44,609 bases of DNA from JACNKJ01 sp964440095 (GTDB lineage: Bacteria > Krumholzibacteriota > Krumholzibacteriia > JACNKJ01), in the NCBI GenBank assembly GCA_964440095.1, contig CAYTPZ010000015.1, forward strand, positions 1 to 44,609, read 5' to 3'. Shown piece after piece: positions 25,360 to 32,880 of the stretch. The notes under the pieces were generated by a model. The model did no database searches. It had not been told where the DNA came from and saw only the letters and a list, made by a program, of their open reading frames with translations. A program made the position numbers and the translations under genes. Each line of letters opens with the position of its first letter. The stretch's first letter is position 1.

Positions 25360-25853
25360 TTGTCGAGCGCCCCAATCGCAAAAACCTTTTCGAGCGACTC
25401 TACCTGCCGGCAATCTTTGGCGGCTTGGCCATCACCTTGAAGAACATGTTCCACAAGTCCGTGGTGCTGAGTTATCCCGAGACCAAGTGGTCGGTGCCCA
25501 GCGGTTATCGCGGACTGCCGCGCCTGGTCATGGGCGAGGACGGCATCGAAAAGTGCGTGGCCTGCAAACTGTGCGAAGTGGTTTGTCCGCCGCGGGCCAT
25601 CACCATTAAGATCGGCGAGTTCCGTGACCAGAAAATGCGCGAGCGCGTGCCCGAGGAATTCGACATCGACATGGGTCGCTGCATCAATTGCAGCTATTGC
25701 GAAGAGGCTTGCCCCAAGGAAGCCATCGTCATGAGCGACGTCTATGAAACGGCCGCCTACAGTCGCGATGATTTGGTCTTCGACAAAGAGAAGTTGCTCA
25801 GCGACTACGAGCTGTTAAAGGTTGAAGCTGCGCGGAAGGCTGCGGGAGAGTAG
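25356..25853 (+). CDS. nuoI: NADH-quinone oxidoreductase subunit I
   Basis: The protein is 165 residues, the usual length. It has two 4Fe-4S motifs, CVACKLCEVVCP and CINCSYCEEACP, of the ferredoxin-like 23-kDa subunit that relays electrons from NuoG to NuoB. The start overlaps the nuoG stop (ATGA). It is the last gene of the cluster. The membrane subunits NuoA, H, J-N and the peripheral C, E, F are not in the window. A terminator follows. Confidence 0.95.
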   Translation: MIVERPNRKNLFERLYLPAIFGGLAITLKNMFHKSVVLSYPETKWSVPSGYRGLPRLVMGEDGIEKCVACKLCEVVCPPRAITIKIGEFRDQKMRERVPEEFDIDMGRCINCSYCEEACPKEAIVMSDVYETAAYSRDDLVFDKEKLLSDYELLKVEAARKAAGE

Positions 25854-25880
25854 CCGCCATTCACCATTCGCCAGTTACAT
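25853..25880 (+). repeat. Short degenerate heptad run (CCATTCA-like)
   Basis: Immediately after the nuoI stop, CCATTCA, CCATTCG and CCAGTTA follow each other with period 7. The unit differs from GCTAACC, but length, position after a stop codon and the CCGCC / GCCAG edges resemble the other arrays. Only about three units are present, so chance is possible. Confidence 0.35.
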
Positions 25881-25906
25881 GCCGGGGCAATCGCTCCGGC
25901 TTTTTT
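25881..25906 (+). terminator. Intrinsic terminator of the nuo cluster
   Basis: GCCGGGGC (25881-25888), loop AATC, GCTCCGGC (25893-25900): an 8-bp stem with one G-U pair, followed by six Ts. Confidence 0.9.
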
Positions 25907-26043
25907 GTGTCTGAAAAGGCCGACTTCCAGCCAAGTTTTCAATTCTGGCAGATTTATGATAAAGTGCTCCGCTTGTGCGTTACGAAAGAGATGCGACTCC
26001 GTGAATCGACTCGTCGTGTTTTTACCCTAGTGTCTCTCACAGT

Positions 26044-26066
26044 GTCCACCCGGGTGGACTGTCCAC
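26044..26066. promoter_or_regulatory. Palindrome GTCCACCCGGGTGGAC plus extra half-site (putative operator)
   Basis: A perfect 16-bp palindrome (26044-26059) is followed at once by a further GTCCAC half-site (26061-26066). The identical palindrome occurs at 43639-43654. It lies about 120 bp upstream of the rnf promoter. The protein that would bind it is unknown. Confidence 0.5.
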
Positions 26067-26179
26067 GACTCTGAAAATCAAGCCGATAGCCCTGATTTCC
26101 AGACAGATTTGGACAGCTACTATCCCTCAGCGCGAAGCCCGAGAAACAATCTTATCGTTAACACCACTAACATTTTAGC

Positions 26180-26208
26180 TTGATAGTCAGGACCTCCGTG
26201 GCTTAATT
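26180..26208 (+). promoter_or_regulatory. Sigma70-type promoter of the rnf operon
   Basis: TTGATA (26180-26185), 17-bp spacer and TTAATT (26203-26208). The start should lie near 26215, with a leader of about 29 nt and an AAGGGGG ribosome binding site before the ATG at 26244. Confidence 0.7.
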
Positions 26209-26243
26209 GTGCCTTCGGGTGAAATGATTCACAAGGGGGCCCG

Positions 26244-26819
26244 ATGGATCTGATCCTACTCGTCATCAGCGCCGTCCTCGTCAATAACGTGGTGCTCACG
26301 CGCTTTCTTGGCATCTGCCCCTTCCTGGGCGTATCCAAGAAAACCAGCACGGCCATCGGCATGAGCGGCGCCGTGCTTTTCGTGATGGTCCTCGCGAGCA
26401 TTGTGAGCTGGCTCCTCTACCATCTCGTGCTCGCTCCCAACAACCTTGGCTTCCTGCAGACCATCGTCTTCATCCTCATCATCGCTGCCATGGTGCAGCT
26501 GGTGGAACTGGCCCTGCAGAAACTCAGCCCGAGCCTTTACCAGGCTCTGGGCATCTTCCTGCCTTTGATCACGACCAACTGTGCGGTGCTGGGTGTCGCG
26601 GTGATGAACATCCAAAAAGACCATAGCCTGATTCAGACCACCGTTTTCGGCGCGGCCAGCGCGCTGGGCTTCGCGCTGAGCCTGCTGCTCTTCTCGGGCA
26701 TTCGCGAGACGCTCGAACTGGCCGACACGCCGCGCGCCTTCAAGGGCACGGCCATCGCGCTGGTGACCGCGGGCATCCTCTCACTGGGATTCATGGGATT
26801 CGCAGGCCTGGTCAAGTAA
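26244..26819 (+). CDS. rnfA: Rnf complex subunit A
   Basis: The protein is 191 residues with about six membrane segments. It begins MDLILLVISAVLVNNVVLTRFLGICPFLGVS, the hallmark N-terminus of RnfA/NqrE, with the conserved cysteines of CPF and NCAVLGV that hold a membrane-embedded 2Fe-2S cluster shared with RnfE. The Rnf complex couples electron flow between ferredoxin and NAD to Na+ or H+ transport. First gene of the six-gene rnf operon. Confidence 0.96.
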   Translation: MDLILLVISAVLVNNVVLTRFLGICPFLGVSKKTSTAIGMSGAVLFVMVLASIVSWLLYHLVLAPNNLGFLQTIVFILIIAAMVQLVELALQKLSPSLYQALGIFLPLITTNCAVLGVAVMNIQKDHSLIQTTVFGAASALGFALSLLLFSGIRETLELADTPRAFKGTAIALVTAGILSLGFMGFAGLVK

Positions 26820-26830
26820 AGGAGCCGCCA

Positions 26831-27643
26831 ATGTTACTCTCCACAGCTGTGCTAGCCGGACTCGGACTCGTGAGCGGACTTGGGCTGGCCGTGGCCGCTC
26901 GCGTCTTCCATGTGGAAGTGGATCCGCGCCAGGATGAAATCGGCGACTTGCTTCCCGGCGCCAATTGCGGCGGATGCGGATACGCGGGCTGCAGCGACTT
27001 CGCGGCGGCCGTGGTGCGCGGCGAGACCACTCCCGAGGGCTGTCCGGTCTGCGACTCCGACTCCGCCGCGTCCGTGGCCCTGGTCATGGGTCTGTCCTAC
27101 GAGCAGAAAGAGCGCAAGGTGGCGCTCATCGTATGCCAAGGCACCCATGAGCGATCCCCCGACCGATTCCGTTACAACGGCATGGCCTCCTGCGGCAGCG
27201 CTTCGCTGCTGGGCGGCGGTCCCAAGAGTTGCGCCTACGGATGCCTGGGCATGGGCGATTGCGCCGACGCCTGCAGCTTCGGCGCAATCGAAATGACCCC
27301 CGAGGGCATCGCCCATGTTATTCCCGAGCGCTGCACCGGTTGCGGCCTCTGCGCTGAAGCCTGCGCCAAGGATCTCATTCAAATCGTTCCCGAAAGCGCA
27401 TCGGTCCATGTGCTCTGCAGCAACAAGGACAAGGGCGCCGCGGCCAAGAAGGCCTGCTCGGCTGCCTGCATCGGTTGCAAGAAATGCGTGAAGGCCGCGG
27501 GCGAAGAACACATCCAGGTGGAGGATTTCCTGGCGCATGTGAACTACGAGGAGCCGCCCTTCGATCCGGCTCTTGTCGATGAATGTGCTACGGGAGCCAT
27601 CGCCGTGGTCGATCTCAAAAGCCCTTCGGACCGAGTGCACTAG
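26831..27643 (+). CDS. rnfB: Rnf complex subunit B (iron-sulfur)
   Basis: The protein is 270 residues. An N-terminal membrane anchor precedes the Fes domain CGGCGYAGCSDF...CPV, then CAYGCLGMGDCADAC, a classical CTGCGLCAEACAKDL ferredoxin motif, and a second set CSAACIGCKKC. RnfB is the entry point for electrons from ferredoxin. Spacing to rnfA is 11 bp with a GGAG site. Length and cluster set are typical of the short RnfB types. Confidence 0.95.
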   Translation: MLLSTAVLAGLGLVSGLGLAVAARVFHVEVDPRQDEIGDLLPGANCGGCGYAGCSDFAAAVVRGETTPEGCPVCDSDSAASVALVMGLSYEQKERKVALIVCQGTHERSPDRFRYNGMASCGSASLLGGGPKSCAYGCLGMGDCADACSFGAIEMTPEGIAHVIPERCTGCGLCAEACAKDLIQIVPESASVHVLCSNKDKGAAAKKACSAACIGCKKCVKAAGEEHIQVEDFLAHVNYEEPPFDPALVDECATGAIAVVDLKSPSDRVH

Positions 27644-27652
27644 GAGACTGCC

Positions 27653-28966
27653 ATGAAATTCAAGGGCGGCATCCATCCGCGTTATCAGAAGATCACTGCA
27701 CAGTCGCCGACCCAGGCCATGCCCTTGCTGGAACGTTATCTGGTGCCGGTGAGTCAGCATCTAGGTGCGCCGGGCACGACCATTGTGAAACGCGGCGAAG
27801 AGGTGCTGCGCGGGCAGGCGCTTACCGAGGCGGCGGCGTTCGTGTCCGCGCCGGTGCATGCGCCCACCAGCGGCAAGGTGAAAGCCATAAAGGCCTTTTC
27901 CCACCCCTTCGGAAACGTGCAGGAAGCCATCGAGATCATCGCCGATGGCGAAGATACCTGGGACGAATCCATCGAGAAGCGCGGCGATTGGCGCGGCATG
28001 GATGTGGACGCCATCAAGGATGTTCTTAAGCAGGCCGGCCTTGTGGGAATGGGTGGCGCAACCTTCCCTACTCACGTGAAACTGAGCCCGCCAAAGGAAA
28101 AGAACATCGACGCCTTCGTGCTCAACGCCGCCGAGTGCGAACCCTATCTGACCAGCGATCATCGCCTCATGCTCGAACGCGCCCGCGAGATCCTCGAGGG
28201 CGTGGGCATCTTTATGAAGGTGCTGGGTGTGAGCAAGGGTTACGTAGGCATCGAAGACAACAAGATGGATGCCCTGGCCGCCATGAAGGCCGCCTGCCCC
28301 GCCGACCTCGATCTGGAATTCCAGGCCCTGGAGACCAAGTACCCGCAGGGTTCTGAGAAGCACCTCATCTATGCCCTCACCGGTCGCAAGGTGCCGCCGG
28401 GTGGTCTTCCCATGGATGTGGGTTGCCTGGTGCAGAACGTGGCCACGGCCTTGGCGAGTTATGAGGCCATCGAAAAGGGGCGGCCCTTGATCGAGCGTGT
28501 GGCGACGGTCACCGGCGAGGGCATCGCCAAGCCCGCCAATGTTCTCTTTCGCGTGGGCACACCCCTGGAAGATGTCATCGAATTCTGCGGGGGCATGACA
28601 GACGACGTGGGCAAGGTGATCTTCGGCGGTCCCATGATGGGCGTGGGCCAGTTCACCCTGGAAGTTCCTCTCATCAAGGGCACCAGTGGCATCCTCTGCC
28701 TTCGCGAAAGTGAAGTGGATGAATTCCTGGCCGGGCCATGCATTCGCTGCGGCAACTGCGTGGATGTCTGTCCCATGGGCCTAGTGCCCAGTGTGCTGGC
28801 CGTTCAGGCCGAGCGGGGGCGCTTCGCCGATATGGGCGACTACCATGTGCTCGACTGCATCGAGTGCGGAAGCTGCGCCTATGTCTGTCCCAGCTACCGG
28901 CCCCTGGTGCAGCTCTTCCGTCGTGGAAAATCGGAACTCCGTCAACTGAAACAAAAGGCTAGCTGA
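27653..28966 (+). CDS. rnfC: Rnf complex subunit C (NADH-binding)
   Basis: The protein is 437 residues, typical of RnfC. The N-terminal barrel-sandwich domain is followed by a NuoF-like Rossmann region with GLVGMGGATFPTHVKL for flavin and NAD binding. Two 4Fe-4S motifs (CIRCGNCVDVCPMGL and CIECGSCAYVCPSYRPLV) close the protein. It carries electrons to or from NAD(H). Its stop overlaps the rnfD start. Confidence 0.96.
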   Translation: MKFKGGIHPRYQKITAQSPTQAMPLLERYLVPVSQHLGAPGTTIVKRGEEVLRGQALTEAAAFVSAPVHAPTSGKVKAIKAFSHPFGNVQEAIEIIADGEDTWDESIEKRGDWRGMDVDAIKDVLKQAGLVGMGGATFPTHVKLSPPKEKNIDAFVLNAAECEPYLTSDHRLMLERAREILEGVGIFMKVLGVSKGYVGIEDNKMDALAAMKAACPADLDLEFQALETKYPQGSEKHLIYALTGRKVPPGGLPMDVGCLVQNVATALASYEAIEKGRPLIERVATVTGEGIAKPANVLFRVGTPLEDVIEFCGGMTDDVGKVIFGGPMMGVGQFTLEVPLIKGTSGILCLRESEVDEFLAGPCIRCGNCVDVCPMGLVPSVLAVQAERGRFADMGDYHVLDCIECGSCAYVCPSYRPLVQLFRRGKSELRQLKQKAS

Positions 28967-29982
28967 TGGGTGACGAGGAAAAGAAAACTCCCGAGCTGAT
29001 TGTCAGCTCTTCGCCGCACATTCACGCAGGCATGGATGTACCGCGCATCATGCGCCTGGTGCTCATCGCGCTGCTACCGGCTCTGCTGGTGGGTTTTTGG
29101 TTTTTCGGCCTGCACGCCATACGCGTTACGCTTATCGCGGTCCTCGGCTGCCTGTTCTTCGAATGGGCCTTCCTGAAAATGCTGAAGCGTCCAGGCAGCA
29201 TTGGTGATGGTAGCGCGCTGGTCACAGCAATCCTGCTGGCCATGAACCTTCCTTCGGGTTCGCCTACCTGGATGGTGCTGGTGGGTTCGTTCATCGCCAT
29301 CATCATGAGCAAGCAGATCTTCGGTGGCCTGGGCACCAACCCCTTTAATCCCGCGCTGGTGGCTCGCGTCTTCCTGCTCATTTCTTTTCCCGTGCAGATG
29401 ACCACCTGGGCGCGTCCTGCCGGGCCCACAGTTGTGGACGCGGAAACCGGTGCCACGCCCCTGGGTGCCTTGAGCGAAGCCATCGCCCTCGGCAAGCCCT
29501 TGGGCGAAGTGGAACTCACCCCGCTCATGGATCTCTTCATCGGCGCGCGCGGTGGCAGCCTGGGCGAGGCCAGTGTGGTCGCCTTGCTGCTCGGTGGTCT
29601 CTTCCTGCTCTGGAAGGGGCTCATCCGCTGGCAGATTCCCGTGGGCATGATTGCCACGGTGGCGCTGGTGACGGGCATCGCCCACCTGATCGCGCCAGAG
29701 AGCTACGCGAGCCCCGTCTATCACGTGCTGTCGGGCGGGCTCTTCCTGGGCGCCTTCTTCATGGCCACCGACATGGTGACGAGTCCGGTTACGCGAAAGG
29801 GCATGCTCATTTTCGGCGTGGGTTGCGGCCTGCTCACGGCGGTGATCCGCCTTTGGGGCGGCTATCCCGAGGGCGTGAGCTTCGCCATTTTGCTGATGAA
29901 CGCAGCCACACCGCTCATCGATCGAGCCACCAAACCCAAGGTCTTCGGCGCCGCGCGGAAGATCTATGAGGAGGCGGCATGA
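28966..29982 (+). CDS. rnfD: Rnf complex subunit D (covalent FMN, membrane)
   Basis: The protein is 338 residues with multiple membrane segments. The covalent-flavin motif is present as T161-G-A-T164 in DAETGATPLG; T164 is the expected FMN attachment site. GTNPFNPALVARVFLL is also characteristic. ApbE, encoded 2 kb downstream on the other strand, is the expected flavin transferase. The stop overlaps the rnfG start. Confidence 0.96.
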   Translation: MGDEEKKTPELIVSSSPHIHAGMDVPRIMRLVLIALLPALLVGFWFFGLHAIRVTLIAVLGCLFFEWAFLKMLKRPGSIGDGSALVTAILLAMNLPSGSPTWMVLVGSFIAIIMSKQIFGGLGTNPFNPALVARVFLLISFPVQMTTWARPAGPTVVDAETGATPLGALSEAIALGKPLGEVELTPLMDLFIGARGGSLGEASVVALLLGGLFLLWKGLIRWQIPVGMIATVALVTGIAHLIAPESYASPVYHVLSGGLFLGAFFMATDMVTSPVTRKGMLIFGVGCGLLTAVIRLWGGYPEGVSFAILLMNAATPLIDRATKPKVFGAARKIYEEAA

Positions 29983-30554
29983 AGGAAGCCATGAACCTTT
30001 CGCTGCGTCTGGCTCTTATCTGTGCCGTGGCCGCCTTGGCGCTCAGCCAGGTGGCCAGCTTCACCGCCGAGCCGATTGCTGCGGCCGAGTACGCCGCCAA
30101 GATGGAAGCGGTCATCGCTGTGCTCCCTGCCCATGACAATGCTCCCGGCGTCGACGCGGTAGACCTGGATGCCCGCACTTACTATCCCGCCATGAAGGAC
30201 GGCGAGGTGGTGGGATGGGCCTTCCGCGGTGTTACGCAGCTCGGTTACTCCGGCGAGATCGAAGTGATGATTGGCGTGGACGCTGCCGGCGCCATCGAGG
30301 GTATGCGTATCTTGCGTCATGCTGAAACGCCTGGGCTGGGCTCGAACTATGCCGAGCCCGCGATGCTCGCCGACTTCTTCGGCGGCAAGACTCTGGTCGC
30401 CACCGACTGGCGCATGAGCAAGGACGGCGGCGACATCGACGCGGTCACAGGCGCCACGGTTACCGGGCGCGCGCTGGCCGATGCGGTGCAAAACGCTCTG
30501 AAGCAGTTCACGGAAGATCTGCCGCGTCTCGCGGCCGGGGAGGTGGATGCATGA
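29979..30554 (+). CDS. rnfG: Rnf complex subunit G (covalent FMN)
   Basis: The protein is 191 residues with an N-terminal membrane anchor (about 8-28) and an FMN-binding domain. The flavinylation motif DAVTGAT (154-160) fits the D-x-x-(S/T)-G-A-(S/T) pattern, with T160 as the FMN-carrying residue. ETPGLGSNYAEP matches the usual ETPGLG motif. Overlaps its neighbours on both sides (ATGA). Confidence 0.95.
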   Translation: MKEAMNLSLRLALICAVAALALSQVASFTAEPIAAAEYAAKMEAVIAVLPAHDNAPGVDAVDLDARTYYPAMKDGEVVGWAFRGVTQLGYSGEIEVMIGVDAAGAIEGMRILRHAETPGLGSNYAEPAMLADFFGGKTLVATDWRMSKDGGDIDAVTGATVTGRALADAVQNALKQFTEDLPRLAAGEVDA

Positions 30555-31225
30555 GCTTGTCTAGCATTTTCAGCAAGGGCATCTGGAAAGAGAATCCGGT
30601 CCTGCGTCTCATGCTGGGACTCTGTCCGGTGCTGGCCGTGACCACCTCGGTGGAAAATGGCCTGGGCATGGGACTGGCCTCGACCTTCGTGCTGCTCATG
30701 AGCAATCTCATCGTGTCTCTGCTGCGCAACTTCATTCCCAAGAAGGTGCGCATTCCGGCCTACATCGTGGTGATCGCCAGCTTCGTCACGGTGGTGGACC
30801 TGGTCATGCACGGCTTCTTCTACGAGCTTCACAAGAGCCTGGGATTGTTCATCCCCCTCATCGTGGTGAACTGCATCATCCTGGGCCGCGCCGAAGCTTT
30901 CGCCAGCCGCAACAGTGTTCTGCACTCCCTGGCTGACGGCCTGGGCATGGGCCTGGGCTTTACCCTGAGCCTCATGGTTCTGGGCGGTCTGCGCGAAGTG
31001 CTGGGCTCGGGCACACTGCTCGGCTGGCCCATCATGGGACCGAATTTCCCGCCCTTCCTGGTGATGATACTGCCCCCCGGCGCCTTCCTGGGATTGGGAT
31101 TCCTGCTCGCAGGCATGAACAAGCTCGAGGAGCGCCGCGCCATTCGAGCCGGCGAGGCCTACGAGCCGCCGGCGGAGATGGATTGCGGCAACTGCGTGCT
31201 CTGCAAATTGGACGCTGACCGCTGA
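30551..31225 (+). CDS. rnfE: Rnf complex subunit E, with extra C-terminal cysteines
   Basis: The protein is 224 residues with about six membrane segments; it is the paralogue and partner of RnfA. Hallmarks are FSKGIWKENPVLRLMLGLCPVLAVTTS and VNCIILGRAEAFAS, whose cysteines hold the shared membrane 2Fe-2S cluster. After the last membrane helix the protein ends in MDCGNCVLCKLDADR, a C-x2-C-x2-C run. The last residues and the stop codon are encoded inside the heptamer repeat at 31214. Last gene of the rnf operon. Confidence 0.95.
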   Translation: MSLSSIFSKGIWKENPVLRLMLGLCPVLAVTTSVENGLGMGLASTFVLLMSNLIVSLLRNFIPKKVRIPAYIVVIASFVTVVDLVMHGFFYELHKSLGLFIPLIVVNCIILGRAEAFASRNSVLHSLADGLGMGLGFTLSLMVLGGLREVLGSGTLLGWPIMGPNFPPFLVMILPPGAFLGLGFLLAGMNKLEERRAIRAGEAYEPPAEMDCGNCVLCKLDADR

Positions 31226-31234
31226 CCGCTAGCC
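31214..31234 (+). repeat. Heptamer repeat (GCTGACC)n overlapping the rnfE stop
   Basis: GCTGACC, GCTGACC, GCTAGCC, then GCCAGAA. The array starts within the last codons of rnfE and supplies its stop codon. It shares unit and right-hand edge (CCGCCAGAA) with the array ending at 15691. Confidence 0.8.
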
Positions 31235-31282
31235 GCCAGAAATTGTACACGGGTACAGCCCCGCCCCTTCTCGGTCGGGGTA

Positions 31283-31310
31283 TTGATTTTCCTGTGGCGT
31301 AAATTATCTT
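31283..31310 (+). promoter_or_regulatory. Sigma70-type promoter for the ABM-family gene
   Basis: TTGATT (31283-31288), 16-bp spacer and TATCTT (31305-31310), with a start near 31317. It rules out an upstream in-frame codon at 31309 as the start and supports the TTG at 31354. Confidence 0.65.
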
Positions 31311-31353
31311 GGAATACTCTAGCTTTAGTTTGCGCCCTCCAGAGGAGCCCACC

Positions 31354-31659
31354 TTGTTCGTCATGATGAACCGAATGACCGTGCCCGATTCCCATCGTGA
31401 AAAGTTCGAGAAGTACTTCGGCACCCGCGCCATGGCAGTGGATCGTCGCCCGGGATTCATCCGCGCCGAAATTCTGAAGTCCACCGTGGAGAACGAATAC
31501 ATCGTTGTGACACATTGGGACGAGGAAGAGTCCTTCAAGGGATGGGTGGACAGCCCCGAATTCCGCGAGGGTCACAAGCGCGTGGGTGAGTTCCGTGACG
31601 CCGAGGGCAACATGCTGATCACGTCCAAGGTGGAGAAGTATGAAGTCATCGCCGAGTGA
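31354..31659 (+). CDS. Antibiotic biosynthesis monooxygenase (ABM)-fold protein
   Basis: The protein is 101 residues from TTG 31354, with GAGGAG at 8 nt; an ATG at 31363 is possible. The pattern MNRMTVPDSHREKFEKYF, PGFIRAEILKS, YIVVTHWDEEESFKGWVDSPEF fits the ferredoxin-like dimeric ABM fold, including the W-x-x-x-x-x-F-x-x-W segment seen in IsdG/HmoB-like heme-degrading members. The heme-ligand residues cannot be confirmed by eye, so heme degradation is only one option. Confidence 0.75.
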   Translation: MFVMMNRMTVPDSHREKFEKYFGTRAMAVDRRPGFIRAEILKSTVENEYIVVTHWDEEESFKGWVDSPEFREGHKRVGEFRDAEGNMLITSKVEKYEVIAE

Positions 31660-31843
31660 GGATCCCCCGCGAGGCGGGTTTATCGGACGGCACTTCCGCA
31701 AGGTCAAAGAGAAGATGCGCTATTATTTTAAGCGCTACGGCTGGAAAGTGGGCGCGGCGATTTTCGTCTACTACCTGGTGCGCGACACCATTCTCTACAT
31801 CATCCTGCCCATTCTCATCGCGAAGGAGATCGCCGGCGGCTAG
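31640..31843 (+). CDS. Small single-pass membrane protein
   Basis: The protein is 67 residues: a basic N-terminal part (RHFRKVKEKMRYYFKRYGWK) and one membrane helix (about 38-60). It starts 20 bp inside the end of the ABM gene, with a GGTGGAGA ribosome binding site, so coupling is likely. No family recognised. The stop overlaps the convergent apbE stop by 4 bp. Confidence 0.55.
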   Translation: MKSSPSEDPPRGGFIGRHFRKVKEKMRYYFKRYGWKVGAAIFVYYLVRDTILYIILPILIAKEIAGG

Positions 31844-32880
31844 CAGCCGTCTTCGAGCAGGTAGTTGTCGACGTAGTCGGGCAAGAGTTCGAAGCGCCCT
31901 TTTAGTCCAGGCGTAATCCACACCGTCGGCTTCTCGCCATCTTCGCCTGGAATCACCAGCACCGCGTCCACATCGGGGAAGGTGTCGTTCAGCAACTCCT
32001 TGGCGCCAACGGGGCCAAGCACGTAGAGCGCGGTGGATAACCCATCGGCCAGAGCCGCGTCCTGGTGAATGGCCGTGGCGCTGAGCAAGCCCTCGGCGGG
32101 CTGGCCCGTGGCCGGGTTCATGATGTGCCCGTAGCGTCGTCCATCGATTTCCACGAAACGTTCATAGCTGCCGCTGGTGGCCACCGATTCATCGCGCAAT
32201 TCGACCTTGGCGAAGATCTGATCTTTGCGCAGGGGATCCTTGATGCCCACGCTCCAGGCTTCCTTGCCAGGCGGCGCACCCAGACAGGCCATGTTGCCGC
32301 CCAGATCCACAAGCGCGTTGGTGAAGCCTAGTTCGCGCAGAGCTGCCTCGCACATCTTCACGGCGAAGCCCTTGGCGATGCCGCCCAGGTCGAAGGCAGT
32401 GGCGTCGGCCTGCTTGGTCAGCTTGCCCCAGGCGTCGTCCATGTAGAAACATCCCATGCTCTTTCGGGCTCCGGCGATTTCCATTGGGGTGGGCAGGCGT
32501 CCTTCCCGGTGATAGAAGCCCCAAAGGCGCATGAGCGGTTCGGCGGTGGCGTCGAATGCGCCGGCGCTGCGCTTCTGCAAGCGGATCGACATGTGCAGGC
32601 AGTCGACCATCCAAGGCGATAGGGTAAAGGCCGAATCGGCCGGTGCACGATTGAGCCGCGAGATTTCCGAATCGGGGCTCCAGGTGCTCATGATCGTGTT
32701 CACCGAATCGAAAACGGCGTCCACTTGGTCGAAGGCCTCGCCTGCGAGTTCACGATCATCGCTGATGATACGGCAGGTCGCTTCGGTGCCCATGACCGCG
32801 TAGTCACGTCTGTGTTCTTTCTCACTGGGCGCACAGGCGAGTAGCGTGGCGAGCAGAAGCGTGGCGATTAATCGTCTCAT
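31840..32880 (-). CDS. apbE: FAD:protein FMN transferase ApbE (lipoprotein)
   Basis: The protein is 346 residues with lipobox LLAC (Cys15). Core motifs in order: YAVMGTEATCRI, MSTWSPDSEISRLN, AFDATAEPLMRLWGF, FDLGGIAKGFAVKMCEAAL, ALVDLGGNMACLG, YGHIMNPATGQPA and the late SATAIHQDAALADGLSTALYVLG with the Mg-binding Asp/Thr region. ApbE attaches FMN from FAD to Thr of the S/T-GA-T/S motif in RnfG, RnfD and NqrB/C. Its presence within 1 kb of the rnf operon explains its role. The ATG at 32880 begins the signal peptide and overlaps the upstream stop. Confidence 0.95.
   Translation of the reverse strand: MRRLIATLLLATLLACAPSEKEHRRDYAVMGTEATCRIISDDRELAGEAFDQVDAVFDSVNTIMSTWSPDSEISRLNRAPADSAFTLSPWMVDCLHMSIRLQKRSAGAFDATAEPLMRLWGFYHREGRLPTPMEIAGARKSMGCFYMDDAWGKLTKQADATAFDLGGIAKGFAVKMCEAALRELGFTNALVDLGGNMACLGAPPGKEAWSVGIKDPLRKDQIFAKVELRDESVATSGSYERFVEIDGRRYGHIMNPATGQPAEGLLSATAIHQDAALADGLSTALYVLGPVGAKELLNDTFPDVDAVLVIPGEDGEKPTVWITPGLKGRFELLPDYVDNYLLEDGC

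Larger units (their letters stand above)
25907..26243. other. Gene-free spacer between nuo and rnf operons
   Basis: No open frame is supported. The stretch holds a possible -10 element TATGAT near 25956, a 16-bp perfect palindrome at 26044-26059 with an extra half-site, and the rnf promoter at 26180-26208. It is more AT-rich than its surroundings. Confidence 0.6.
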
